The notes beneath the pieces were generated by a model. It made no database searches and was not told where the DNA came from. It saw only the letters and a program-made list of their open reading frames with translations. From contig NZ_CP009755.1 of assembly GCF_000772085.1 (NCBI RefSeq), positions 1,488,001-1,552,000 on the forward strand: a stretch of DNA of 64,000 bases, written 5' to 3'. How positions within the stretch are numbered: the stretch's first letter is position 1; every line of letters starts with the position of its first letter. A program made the position numbers and the translations under genes. The stretch comes from Curtobacterium sp. MR_MD2014. GTDB taxonomy: Bacteria > Actinomycetota > Actinomycetes > Actinomycetales > Microbacteriaceae. This document shows positions 16,113 to 24,002 of this stretch, piece by piece.

Positions 16113-16350
16113 CGCGACCCACGGGAGGCACGGTGCCGGCCGGCCACGTGCCTCCGGACCGGCGCGGCGTCGGACGCGCGACGTGGCGCTGATCCGCCAC
16201 GCGCCTCCCGTCCGGTGCGCTGCCGGCCCTGCCGGTGGGGCCGAGGTCCCAGGACGACAGCTCGTGCTCGCCGACCACGAGCGTGTACGGTCCCGCCGCG
16301 TCGGTACGACCGTTCGGGTGGGGGAGTTCCGAGCGGAAGCGCTCAGACAT
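16045..16350 (-). CDS. Possible small protein extended into a hairpin repeat (doubtful)
   Basis: An open frame begins with ATG at 16350 overlapping the stop of the Asp23-like gene (ATGTCTGA). The first about 50 codons have strongly coding-like composition (MSERFRSELPHPNGRTDAAG, then YTLVVGEHELSSWDL). The frame then runs into the right arm of the dispersed hairpin repeat (16203-16211) and into the antisense of 15819-16112, where it stops looking like a gene. A real short gene whose 3' end was altered by the repeat is possible. Confidence 0.3.
   Translation of the reverse strand: MSERFRSELPHPNGRTDAAGPYTLVVGEHELSSWDLGPTGRAGSAPDGRRVADQRHVARPTPRRSGGTWPAGTVPPVGRVTAASVRHPDGDERAPPRRAPQ
16121..16211. 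repeat. Dispersed hairpin repeat, rearranged copy
   Basis: Outer arms ACGGGAGGC (16121-16129) and GCCTCCCGT (16203-16211) belong to the GGACGGGAGGC family but are 73 bases apart. The interior holds two smaller hairpins (a GGAGGCACG arm with CGTGCCTCC, and GTGGCG/CGCCAC), as if two copies had fused. It lies between convergent genes, a terminator position. Confidence 0.55.
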
Positions 16351-16753
16351 CGCTCGTCGGCAGCGCGGTCGCGTCCGACGGCCCGCCCTCGGGAGGCGCC
16401 ACGGCCGCGTCGACCGGGTCCTCGACCAGCCGGACGGTCACGCTGATGAGGTCCGCCGTCGCGGTCGTGTCGGCGTCGAGCAGGTCGCGCACCCGTTCGC
16501 CCACCGCGCGGAGGGTGTCCGCGGCGGGACGGCCGCCGTCGACGCTGATGCCGGTGACGACGTGCACGCGGCCGCCGCGTCGGTCCACGTCGACCAGGAC
16601 GTCGGGGTCGTGCAGACGGAGCGGTACGGGCACCACCGCGTCGACCACGGTCTCGGCCGCGGCGGCGACGGGGCGGGGCGGGTAGACCCCGGTGACCCCG
16701 GGGACGTGTCGGATGCCGGCCGTCACCGTGCGTGAGATCGCTTCGTCGTCCAT
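16343..16753 (-). CDS. Asp23/Gls24-like small protein
   Basis: 136 residues with the fold signature of Asp23/Gls24 (DUF322) proteins: an opening helix (ISRTVTAGIRHVPGVTGVYPP) and alternating beta-type stretches (VDVDRRGGRVHVVTGISVD, then RVRDLLDADTTATADLISVTV). Family members coat or stabilise the cell envelope and are often stress-induced. It follows the sigma factor and the second Asp23-like gene on the same strand, so the three likely form an envelope-stress operon (inference). Confidence 0.65.
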   Translation of the reverse strand: MDDEAISRTVTAGIRHVPGVTGVYPPRPVAAAAETVVDAVVPVPLRLHDPDVLVDVDRRGGRVHVVTGISVDGGRPAADTLRAVGERVRDLLDADTTATADLISVTVRLVEDPVDAAVAPPEGGPSDATALPTSDV

Positions 16754-16822
16754 GGTCGCGCTCCTCGCTGCTGGTGGGTCGTCTCGCCGCCGGTCGGGCA
16801 GGTCGTGGTCAGGCGGTGGTCG

Positions 16823-17401
16823 TCAGGGCAGGTAGACGTCGTCGAAGTGGACGTCGACGGCCTCGACGCGCAGCTCGGTGTGCCGTTCGACGGCCTCGGC
16901 GACGGTGACCCGCAGGCGCTCGGCGGTCTCCGGGGCCGACCCGCCGTACACGAGCCCGGCAGTCACATCGATGCTGACCGCGGCTCCGGGCTCCTCCACG
17001 TCGCCCCGCAGCACGCAGCGGCCCATCACGACGCCGCCCATCGTGTCACCGGCGCGGCGCACGAGTCCGCGCACGGCCGCCTCGGTGACCGCCAGGCGCA
17101 GGCGCGGATCGGGGTGGGCGACCGGGACGTCGCGACCGGGCCGCACCTCGGCGCGGATCGCCCCGAGCAACCGGTCGACCCAGGCGGTCTCCCGGTCGGG
17201 CTCGGCACCGGCGCGCTGCTCGAGCGCGCCGAGGGAGAGCTCGCGCAGGCGCTGCATGTTCGTCATCGCGAGTCGGCAGACCGCCGAGCCCTCGATGGAC
17301 GGGTCGATCGGGTCCCGACCGCGGTCGAGGTAGTCCGCGATCTCCTCGATCGTGTGGCCGTCGAGGTCGTCGTCGGGCAGGGGGAGGTCGTCGGTCGTCA
17401 T
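16823..17401 (-). CDS. Asp23/Gls24-family envelope stress protein
   Basis: 192 residues. The N-terminal part has a short region with HTIEEIADYLDRGRDPIDPSIEG and AVCRLAMTNMQRLREL, and the C-terminal half an Asp23-like domain (AAVSIDVTAGLVYG, RLRVTVAEAVERHTELRVEAVDVHFDDV). The start is ATG 17401, overlapping the sigma factor stop (ATGA); ATG 17407 is a near alternative. Coupling to an ECF sigma factor suggests the sigma factor or this protein senses envelope stress. This gene may take the place where an anti-sigma factor usually sits. Confidence 0.75.
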   Translation of the reverse strand: MTTDDLPLPDDDLDGHTIEEIADYLDRGRDPIDPSIEGSAVCRLAMTNMQRLRELSLGALEQRAGAEPDRETAWVDRLLGAIRAEVRPGRDVPVAHPDPRLRLAVTEAAVRGLVRRAGDTMGGVVMGRCVLRGDVEEPGAAVSIDVTAGLVYGGSAPETAERLRVTVAEAVERHTELRVEAVDVHFDDVYLP

Positions 17402-17955
17402 CGCCATCCCTCCATCTCCGCGGCGAGGAACCGTCGCGCCCGTGCGAGCAGGCCCCGCACCGTCGACGTCGGGAGCTCGAGTTCCTCGGCGATCTGCTGG
17501 TAGCTGTACCCGGCGGTCTCCCGGAGCAGCCAGCACCGACGCTGGTCGATCGGCATCCGGTCCAGAGCAGCCCACATCGCGTCGAGCTGCATGCGCGTCT
17601 CGACGGTACGCTCCGGGGCCTGCGACGGGTCGGCCGCCTCGTCGTGGTCGTCCAGGTCGTCGTGGTGACGTCGACGCCGGAGACGGTCGAGGGCCCGGCG
17701 GGTGACGATCTGCATGATCCAGGGGCGGAACCGCTCGGCGTCCTCGAGGTCCGCGAGCTTCCGCCACCCCGTGAGGAAGGCCTCCTGCACGACGTCGTCG
17801 GACTCGACGTTGGAGCCGAGCACCTGCTCCGCGTAGACGCGCATCAGCGGTCCGTGCCGGCGGGCGAGCACCTCGAAGGCCAGCACGTCGCCGTCGGCCG
17901 CGCGGGCCACGAGCGTCGCGTCGGACGCGTGCTGCAGCGCGGTGCCGTCGCTCAT
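17398..17955 (-). CDS. ECF-type RNA polymerase sigma factor
   Basis: 185 residues. Region 2 covers about residues 15-85 (LVARAADGDVLAFEVLARRHG, DDVVQEAFLTGWRKL, RPWIMQIVTRRALDRLRRRR) and region 4 about residues 120-175 (MPIDQRRCWLLRETAGYSYQQIAEELELPTSTVRG). A His/Asp-rich linker (HHDDLDDHDEAAD) joins them. No zinc-binding anti-sigma gene follows; the coupled downstream gene is Asp23-like. The start at ATG 17955 gives the usual sigma-70 length. Confidence 0.93.
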   Translation of the reverse strand: MSDGTALQHASDATLVARAADGDVLAFEVLARRHGPLMRVYAEQVLGSNVESDDVVQEAFLTGWRKLADLEDAERFRPWIMQIVTRRALDRLRRRRHHDDLDDHDEAADPSQAPERTVETRMQLDAMWAALDRMPIDQRRCWLLRETAGYSYQQIAEELELPTSTVRGLLARARRFLAAEMEGWR

Positions 17956-18096
17956 CCCCGCCTTCCGTCCGACTCGGGCTGCCGGTCGGTGGACCGGTCT
18001 CCACCGAGCATGCACCGGCAGCGCGGGGAGTGCCCGCGTGGTGTCGGGTGCGTCAGTTCGTGACGGATCCGCTGCTCGTGACGTCCCACTGGTGAG

Positions 18097-18390
18097 ATGC
18101 ACGACGACACCACCACGACCCCCCTGCCCGCTGTCGAACCGGAGCCGACCGACGACGCGACCACGGACCCGCTCGGCGACAGGACGCCGCAGCGTCCGCT
18201 CCGCCAGGCAGCGCCGCAGCGGCCCGTCGCCGGCGCGGTGCGCACGGCACGGACGCTCTGCATGAGCGTGTTCGACCGGTGGCGGTGCGGGCTGGAGGAC
18301 GGGCACGGGGGACTGCACACCGCGACCGAGGTCGGGGCCACCACGTCCTGGAACGACGCCGTCGCCGGCCGCATGCTCCGGGAGCTCTGA
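18097..18390 (+). CDS. Small Cys/His protein, hypothetical
   Basis: 97 residues, divergent from the sigma factor gene. The first half is Pro/Thr-rich and probably disordered; the second half has RTLCMSVFDRWRCGLEDGHGGLHT, where spaced Cys and His residues are the conserved-looking core seen in small actinobacterial proteins. A metal site is possible. Function unknown. Confidence 0.65.
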   Translation: MHDDTTTTPLPAVEPEPTDDATTDPLGDRTPQRPLRQAAPQRPVAGAVRTARTLCMSVFDRWRCGLEDGHGGLHTATEVGATTSWNDAVAGRMLREL

Positions 18391-18409
18391 GCGGAGGAAC
18401 GCACGACGC

Positions 18410-18565
18410 TCACTCGGCGGAGAAGAAGTCGCGGTACGCGGGGTCGGCCGGGACGTTCTCCAGCAGCCGGGTGTGCACGAGGGACGCGATCTCGTCCGGG
18501 TGACGCAGCCCACGCCGGTGCCACTCGCCCGGTTCCTCGTGCAGGTCGGAGAGTCTCGATCGCAC
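18410..18565 (-). CDS. 51-residue microprotein, EWHRRGLRHPDEI family copy 2
   Basis: Paralog of 4842-5012, not obvious from length alone but clear from sequence: VRSRLSDLHEE..., the identical core EWHRRGLRHPDEI, then LVHTRLLENVPADPAY and a DFF-containing end. GTG 18565 has a GGGAGG ribosome site 8 bases upstream and matches the N-terminal VRT/VRS alignment with copy 1. Unlike copy 1 it has no small membrane protein gene in front. Function unknown. Confidence 0.75.
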   Translation of the reverse strand: MRSRLSDLHEEPGEWHRRGLRHPDEIASLVHTRLLENVPADPAYRDFFSAE

Positions 18566-18756
18566 CCGTTGCACCTCCCGCGTCGTCCCGCCGGCCGTCC
18601 TCGCCGGCGGGTCTGCGCGAGCGGGGTGCCGCCCGGTCGGACGGCTCCGTCCACACTGCACGCGCTCCGGGGCACCCGGCGGGTCCGGTCGTGTTCCGGA
18701 CGCGGACGGGCGGACCATCCGGTTCGCGCGCTCGTGCTGCGTCCCGTGGCGCGCGC

Positions 18757-19674
18757 TCAGCTCCGCGGTACCGGGCGCAACCGCGGCACCCAGCACCGGA
18801 CGGCTGCGGCGTAGCGGCGGAAGTCGTCACCGAACCGCTGCTCCAGGTCGCGCTCCTCGAGCGGGCGCACGACGCAGTTCCACACGACGGAGCCCGCGAC
18901 CGCGTAGACGAGCACCGTCCAGGACGCCGCGACGAGCCCCACCGCAGCGCCCTGGGTCAGCCCGGCGAGGGCCATCGGGTTCCGCACCACCCGGTAGGGG
19001 CCGGCGACCACGAGCCGGTTGGGCATCGCCGACGGCAACGGGGTTCCGCCGCCACGCGTCGACATCGACACCGCCGAGGCGAGGCCGAGCAGGCTCGCCA
19101 GCACGAAGACGACGAGACCGGTCCCGCTGACCACCTGCACGACGGCGTCGGGCAGCGGGGGACGGAGCCGCCACCGGGTCTCGGCGGCGGCGATCAGCAG
19201 CGGGAGGACGCCGAGGAAGAGCCCCCAGAACACGACGATCTGCACCGCGGTCCCGAGGAGGTGCCGGACGGGTCCCGCGTCCGGGTCGGCGGTCCGGAAG
19301 CGCAGCGGACCCGACGTGACGAGTTCGGTCGGCACCCGCCCGAGCAGCACGTGGCACAGCGCGAGGACGGAGCCGACGGTCGCTGCGGTCATCGCGACGA
19401 CACCCCAGCCCGCCTCACGGGTGACCGTCGCCCAGGCGGCCGTCCCGAGCAGCACGAGCACCGTCCACCCCGTGGCGACGACGGCGGACCAGCGGAGGCC
19501 CGCGGCGGCCAGTGCCGAGGCGACGACGAACAGCGGGACGTCGAGCGCGGCGACCGGCACGGGGTCGAGCGAGCCGAGCGTCGCGGTCCGGACGATCGGC
19601 ACGGTGGGGACCAGCAGCCACCAGACGGCGCCGCCCGACGCCTGCAGCGCGAACCACCACCGACCCCACGACAC
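18757..19674 (-). CDS. Isoprenylcysteine carboxyl methyltransferase-like membrane protein
   Basis: 305 residues with about seven hydrophobic helices. The C-terminal region has the ICMT/PEMT signature: VVAGPYRVVRNPMALAGLTQG followed by PLEERDLEQRFGDDFRRYAAAVRCWVPR. Family members methylate lipids or small substrates with S-adenosylmethionine at the membrane; the bacterial substrates are mostly unknown. The extra N-terminal helices make it longer than minimal members. It is the last gene of its strand before a hairpin repeat. Confidence 0.8.
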   Translation of the reverse strand: MSWGRWWFALQASGGAVWWLLVPTVPIVRTATLGSLDPVPVAALDVPLFVVASALAAAGLRWSAVVATGWTVLVLLGTAAWATVTREAGWGVVAMTAATVGSVLALCHVLLGRVPTELVTSGPLRFRTADPDAGPVRHLLGTAVQIVVFWGLFLGVLPLLIAAAETRWRLRPPLPDAVVQVVSGTGLVVFVLASLLGLASAVSMSTRGGGTPLPSAMPNRLVVAGPYRVVRNPMALAGLTQGAAVGLVAASWTVLVYAVAGSVVWNCVVRPLEERDLEQRFGDDFRRYAAAVRCWVPRLRPVPRS

Positions 19675-19747
19675 AGCTGCAACCTAGCAGCGCCGCGCCG
19701 ACGTGACGGCGTCTCGCCGTGACCGGCGGTGTCCGGCGTGACCACGA

Positions 19748-19793
19748 ACGGACGGGAGGCGCGGTGCCAGCCGGCACCGCGCCTCCCGTCCGT
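19748..19793. repeat. Dispersed hairpin repeat, perfect 21-bp arms
   Basis: ACGGACGGGAGGCGCGGTGCC (shown here only as its first 19 bases ACGGACGGGAGGCGCGGTG plus CC) and its exact complement enclose a 4-base loop. It lies downstream of the 46-residue protein gene on the minus strand, where it probably ends transcription. Confidence 0.8.
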
Positions 19794-19812
19794 CAGCGCG
19801 CAGCGAACGCGC

Positions 19813-19953
19813 TCAGCGCTGTCCGTTGATCTGGCCGAGCCAGCGTCCGAACGTCTGCTCCTGCTGGTCGTCGTGCAGGGCGTGCAGGGTGCTGGTCGGC
19901 AGGCAGTGACGCTCGGTGTCGACGCTGTTCCCCTTGTGGAGGTCGAGGGTCAT
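19813..19953 (-). CDS. 46-residue hypothetical peptide
   Basis: ATG 19953 is preceded by a strong GAAGGAG ribosome site at 7 bases, the main support for a real gene. The peptide starts MTLDLHKGNSVDTERHCLP and ends GRWLGQINGQR; it is hydrophilic with one Cys and several His. It sits 106 bases downstream of the SDR gene on the same strand. No family recognised. Confidence 0.6.
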   Translation of the reverse strand: MTLDLHKGNSVDTERHCLPTSTLHALHDDQQEQTFGRWLGQINGQR

Positions 19954-20059
19954 GGTGTGCTCCTTCGCGTGGTGTGTGGATGGTTCGACGTCGGCGGCTG
20001 CGCGGGCATTCCCGCTCGGGGAGCAGCGTGTCCGCTCCACGAGCCGAGGCGGTCCGGGG

Positions 20060-20968
20060 TCAGGGCGTGACCATGCCCCCGTTGACGTTGAGGGTCTCGC
20101 CGGCCACGAAGCTCGACTCCTGCGACGCGAGGAACACGTACGCCGGCGCGAGCTCGGCGGGCTGGGCCGCGCGGCCCATCGGCGACTCGCTGCTGCCGAA
20201 CTCGGGCAGCGACTCCGGGTCGACGCCGCCGCTCGGCTGCAGGACGGTCCAGGTCGGACCCGGGGCGACGATGTTGACCCGGATGCCGCGCTCGACGAGC
20301 AGCTGCGACAACCCCTTGGAGAAGTTGTTGATCGCGCCCTTCGACGCCGCGTAGTCGAGGCGGTCCGGCGCGGGCTGGTAGGCCTCCATGGACGCGGTCG
20401 TCGTGACCGTCGACCCCGGCTGCAGATGCGGCAGGGCTGCCTTCACCAGGCGGAAGAGCCCGAACACGTTGACGTCGAACGTCGCCTCGAACTGGTCGTC
20501 GGTGATGTCGAGCAGGTCGGGCTGCCACCGCTGCTTGCCGGCGACGCTGACCAGCGCGTCGATGCCCCCGAGCTCGGCGACGGCGCGCTCGACGAGCTGC
20601 CCCGCGTAGGCCTTGTCGCGCAGGTCACCGGGGACCGCGACCGCCTTCCGCCCGGCCGCCTCGATCTGCTCGATCACGTGATCGGCGTCGGACTGCTCCT
20701 CGGGCAGGTAGGCCAGGACGACGTCGGCCCCCTCGCGGGCGAAGGCGATCGCCACGGCGGCGCCGATGCCCGAGTCGGCTCCGGTGATGAGGGCCTTCCG
20801 GCCCTCGAGGCGCCCCGTGCCCCGGTAGCTGGACTCGCCGAGGTCGGGGACGGGGGTCATCTGCGACTGCAGGCCTGGCTCGTCCTGGGTCTGCGGCTCC
20901 GGAGAGACGTCGGGGTAGCGGCTGCGCGGGTCGCCGAAGGCGTACTGGTCGCTCGGTGCGGTGGTCAT
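20060..20968 (-). CDS. SDR-family oxidoreductase (stress-type)
   Basis: 302 residues. A polar N-terminal extension of about 55 residues (SRYPDVSPEPQTQDEPGLQS...) precedes the Rossmann core with ALITGADSGIGAAVAIAF (cofactor), then the catalytic YAASK and AGETLNVNGG at the end. This long-tailed type is common in stress-induced bacterial SDRs. The start overlaps the stop of the alcohol dehydrogenase gene (ATGA), so both are made from one message. The substrate is unknown. Confidence 0.9.
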   Translation of the reverse strand: MTTAPSDQYAFGDPRSRYPDVSPEPQTQDEPGLQSQMTPVPDLGESSYRGTGRLEGRKALITGADSGIGAAVAIAFAREGADVVLAYLPEEQSDADHVIEQIEAAGRKAVAVPGDLRDKAYAGQLVERAVAELGGIDALVSVAGKQRWQPDLLDITDDQFEATFDVNVFGLFRLVKAALPHLQPGSTVTTTASMEAYQPAPDRLDYAASKGAINNFSKGLSQLLVERGIRVNIVAPGPTWTVLQPSGGVDPESLPEFGSSESPMGRAAQPAELAPAYVFLASQESSFVAGETLNVNGGMVTP

Positions 20969-22188
20969 CGTGTCGCCTCCAGTTCGACCTTGACCCAGCC
21001 GGGCTCGCGGCGGTCGAAGGCCTCGTACGCGGCGATCGCGTCGCCGATGGGTTCGTGCTCGGTGATCAGCGCGGTCGGGTCGAACTGCCCCGATGCCACC
21101 AGGTCGATGAGCGGCGGGGTGACCGAGTGGTGGTCGCAGTTGCCCATCCGGATCGTCAGGTTCTTGTTCATCGCCTCGCCGATCGGGTACGACTGTGCGG
21201 TCGGACCGTAGACGCCGATGATGCCGATGCGGCCGTACTTCGCGACCGACGCGACCGCCCACTGTGCGACCTGCGACGGGCCGTCACCGGGCTTCCACTG
21301 CTGCTGCTCGCCGAAGCCGTCCGGCGAGGCGTCGGGCGCGACCTGCTGCACCTCGGCGTCGAACTGCTGGGCCTGTTCGTCGGACACTGCTGCGGGGCCC
21401 TGCTTCGGGCGCTCCGCGTCGACCCCGACGGCGTCGATCACGGCGTCCGCGCCGATGCCGTTCGTCAGGTCCATGATCGCCTGCACCGGGTCCTCGCGGT
21501 TGTAGTCGACGACCTCGCAGTGCTGCGCGAGCGCCGCGGCGAGCCGGGTCTCCTCGCCGTCGACGACGATCACGCGGGCTGCGCCGAGCTTGTAGGCGGA
21601 GGCGGCGGCGAACTGGCCGACGATGCCGGCGCCGAACACGACCACGACGTCGCCGCGGGTGACCCCGGCGAGCTCGGCGCCGAACCAGCCGGTCGGGAAG
21701 ATGTCGGAGAGCAGGATCGCCTGTTCGTCGCTGACGTTCTCGGGCAGCGGGTGCATCGTGTTGCGGGCGTACGGCACGCGCACGTACTCCGCCTGCAGAC
21801 CGTTCACCGGCCCGGTCGACTGCGGGCCGCCGAAGAAGCTCGTGCCGGCCTGCGGGCCGTTCGGGTTCGCGACGTCGCACTGCGCGGTCTTGCCCATCCG
21901 GCAGTACCGGCATGCGCCGTACGAGATCGTCGAGTTGATGACGACGCGGTCCCCGGCGCTGAACCCGCGGACGGCGTCACCGACCTGGGTGACGACGCCG
22001 ACGGCCTCGTGCCCGAGGATGGTGCCCTCCTCCATCGGTGCCATGGTGCCGCGGACGAAGTGCAGGTCCGTGCCGCAGATCGCACTGCGGGTGATCCGGA
22101 CGATCGCATCCTCCGGGTGCTGGATGGTGGGCTCCGGGACCTCGTCGAGACGGATGTCCCCGATGCCGTGCCAGACCACTGCGCGCAT
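20965..22188 (-). CDS. Zinc-dependent alcohol / formaldehyde dehydrogenase-like protein
   Basis: 407 residues of the medium-chain dehydrogenase family. Catalytic-zinc motifs ICGTDLHFVRG and LGHEAVGVV and a structural-zinc lobe GACRYCRMGKTAQCDVANP are visible, although only three of the usual four lobe cysteines are present. The insert around residues 270-310 (QQFDAEVQQVAPDASPDGFGE) and the overall pattern resemble glutathione-independent formaldehyde dehydrogenases. NAD binding is at VVVFGAGIVGQFAAASA. ATG 22188 begins the conserved MRAVVWHG. It is co-translated with the SDR gene. Confidence 0.9.
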   Translation of the reverse strand: MRAVVWHGIGDIRLDEVPEPTIQHPEDAIVRITRSAICGTDLHFVRGTMAPMEEGTILGHEAVGVVTQVGDAVRGFSAGDRVVINSTISYGACRYCRMGKTAQCDVANPNGPQAGTSFFGGPQSTGPVNGLQAEYVRVPYARNTMHPLPENVSDEQAILLSDIFPTGWFGAELAGVTRGDVVVVFGAGIVGQFAAASAYKLGAARVIVVDGEETRLAAALAQHCEVVDYNREDPVQAIMDLTNGIGADAVIDAVGVDAERPKQGPAAVSDEQAQQFDAEVQQVAPDASPDGFGEQQQWKPGDGPSQVAQWAVASVAKYGRIGIIGVYGPTAQSYPIGEAMNKNLTIRMGNCDHHSVTPPLIDLVASGQFDPTALITEHEPIGDAIAAYEAFDRREPGWVKVELEATR

Positions 22189-22338
22189 GTTGCTCTCGCT
22201 TCCTGTCGTGGGGGTGTTCGGGGGACACACAACCCGACCAGTGCTGGACGGACGCGGAGCGGCGTCCGATCAGCGCACCGGAACGGGGGACACGCAGCGC
22301 TGCGTGGACACCCAGGCCCGGCGCGTTCGCTGGCCGCC

Positions 22339-22680
22339 ATGAGCGACGACCAGCACGACGAGAAGCAGACGCGCGACGACTTCGCCGACGCGGTGAACAT
22401 GACCGCGTCCGAACTGCGGAAGTGGCTCGACACGGACGAGTCGAAGGAGGTCGGACAGAAGTCCGACGGCGGCGGCGAGTCCACCGGACACGAGAGCGGG
22501 CGGCACATCGTCCGCATCCTCGAGAAGAAGCAGGGCGACTACACCGACGACGACTACGCCCACATGCGGAAGGTCGTCGGCTACGTGGCGCGGCACTCGA
22601 AGCAGGAGCCGAAGGGCGACTCCCACGACTCGAAGTGGCGGTACTCGCTCATGAACTGGGGCCACGACCCGGAGAAGTAG
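22339..22680 (+). CDS. DUF3140 protein
   Basis: 113 residues, hydrophilic, with the DUF3140 pattern: DDFADAVNMTASELRKWLDT, a Ser/Gly-rich gap, GRHIVRILEKKQGDYTDDDY, MRKVVGYVARHSKQ and KWRYSLMNWGHDP. Members are small, highly charged proteins of unknown role found in many soil bacteria. Divergent from the dehydrogenase operon. Confidence 0.85.
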   Translation: MSDDQHDEKQTRDDFADAVNMTASELRKWLDTDESKEVGQKSDGGGESTGHESGRHIVRILEKKQGDYTDDDYAHMRKVVGYVARHSKQEPKGDSHDSKWRYSLMNWGHDPEK

Positions 22681-22726
22681 GCCGCGGCGACCCGGGACCG
22701 TCATGCCGGTCGGGCAGAATGGGGTC

Positions 22727-22936
22727 GTGGACGACTCCGGCATGCCCCGCTTCCGCCGCATCTGGTCGACGATCCAGGTCGGCGTGCTCGCCGCGGCCGT
22801 GGTGTTCTGCGTCGTGATGCTCGTCATCGGCCAGGGGAAGCTCGACCGCGTCTACGCGGTCGCCGCGGTGTTCTTCGGCCTGGCGCTGGTCGGCCACGCG
22901 ACGTACCTCTGGTTGCTGGCACGCGCGAGGCGCTGA
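22727..22936 (+). CDS. Small two-TM protein
   Basis: 69 residues from GTG 22727. CAGAAT lies 6 bases upstream, which supports the GTG over an in-frame ATG at 22703. The product has two hydrophobic helices (about 12-32 and 40-60) and an Arg-rich C-terminus (ARARR). Function unknown. Confidence 0.65.
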   Translation: MDDSGMPRFRRIWSTIQVGVLAAAVVFCVVMLVIGQGKLDRVYAVAAVFFGLALVGHATYLWLLARARR

Positions 22937-22941
22937 GCACT

Positions 22942-22990
22942 GGACGGACGGGAGGAGCGTGGCGGGCTCGCCCCGCGGGTCCCGTTCGCC
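22942..22990. repeat. Decayed hairpin repeat, one arm only
   Basis: GGACGGACGGGAGG matches the left arm of the dispersed repeat, followed by AGCGTGGCGGG; the opposite arm is diverged (CCCCGCGGGTCCCGTTC). It sits between convergent genes, where the intact copies often act as terminators. Confidence 0.45.
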
Positions 22991-22991
22991 G

Positions 22992-23870
22992 TCAGGCCTG
23001 CTGCCAGACCCGCACCCAGTCGACGAACATCTGCTGCGGGAACCGGGTGGTCGCGTCCGGGGACCCGGGCCAGGTGCCGCCCACGGCGACGTTGAGCAGC
23101 ACGAAGAACGGCTTGTCGAAGACCCACGGCGACGACCCCACGTCGGCCCGGGTGACCGTGCGCTGCGCGACGCCGTCGACGAGCCACGTGACCGATCCGG
23201 GGCGCCAGTCGACCCCGAAGACGTGGTACGCGTCCGCCCAGGCCGCACCGTTCGGCAGCGTCGCAGCGGCCGACATCCCCTGCGCTCCGGAGTAGCCAGG
23301 TCCGTGCACGGTGCCGTGCACGGCGCCGGGCTCGTACCCGACGTTCTCCATCACGTCGATCTCGCCGCAGGCCGGCCATCCGACCTGCCCGATGTCCGCG
23401 CCGAGCATCCAGAACGCGGGCCAGATCCCCTGCCCGCGCGGGATCCGGATGCGTGCCTCGATCCGGCCGTACTGCGCGGTGAAGGTGCCCTCGGTCTTCA
23501 GCCGCGCGGAGGTGTACGTGCCGTCGGCCTCGCGTCGCGCGGTGATGACGAGGTTGCCCGCGCCGTCCAGCGCGCTGTTCCGTCGCGAGTCGGTGTAGGT
23601 CTGCAGCTCGGCGTTCCCCCACCCGCCGGCGCCCGTGTCGAACCGCCAGATCCCCGGGTTCGGGGCGCTGCCGGCGGCGCCGTCGAACTCGTCGGCGGCG
23701 AGGAGCACCCCTCCGGACGACGTCGTGGTGGCCGCCGCGGCGTGGTCGTCCGGCGTCAGTGCCGCTCCGACGGCGGCCGTCGTGGCTGCGGCGCTGCCCA
23801 GCCCGAGCGCCAGGAAGCGGCGTCGGTCGACGGTGTGGGCGGCGTCGGTCGGCGTGTGGTCGTGCAGCAT
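22992..23870 (-). CDS. Secreted GH16 beta-glucanase
   Basis: 292 residues. A twin-arginine signal (RRRFLALGLGSAAATTAAVGA) suggests Tat export. The catalytic domain spans about residues 50-292 with the GH16 signature CGEIDVMENVG: Glu170 as nucleophile, Asp172 helper and Glu175 acid/base. Flanking family features are WGNAELQTYTD and WPAFWMLG near the active site and PFFVLLNVAVGG near the end. The pattern is that of laminarinase-type endo-beta-1,3-glucanases acting on algal, fungal or plant glucans. It is transcribed alone. Confidence 0.92.
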   Translation of the reverse strand: MLHDHTPTDAAHTVDRRRFLALGLGSAAATTAAVGAALTPDDHAAAATTTSSGGVLLAADEFDGAAGSAPNPGIWRFDTGAGGWGNAELQTYTDSRRNSALDGAGNLVITARREADGTYTSARLKTEGTFTAQYGRIEARIRIPRGQGIWPAFWMLGADIGQVGWPACGEIDVMENVGYEPGAVHGTVHGPGYSGAQGMSAAATLPNGAAWADAYHVFGVDWRPGSVTWLVDGVAQRTVTRADVGSSPWVFDKPFFVLLNVAVGGTWPGSPDATTRFPQQMFVDWVRVWQQA

Positions 23871-24002
23871 CCGGGGGATCCCTGTCCTCGTGCCCGTCGG
23901 TGGACGGGACGCACGATCATCCCCCGTGATCGGTCCGGTGACCAGTCCACACTTCGAGGGACACGCGCGCCGGACCGCGGTCGCGACGAGGGGTCGGTCC
24001 GC

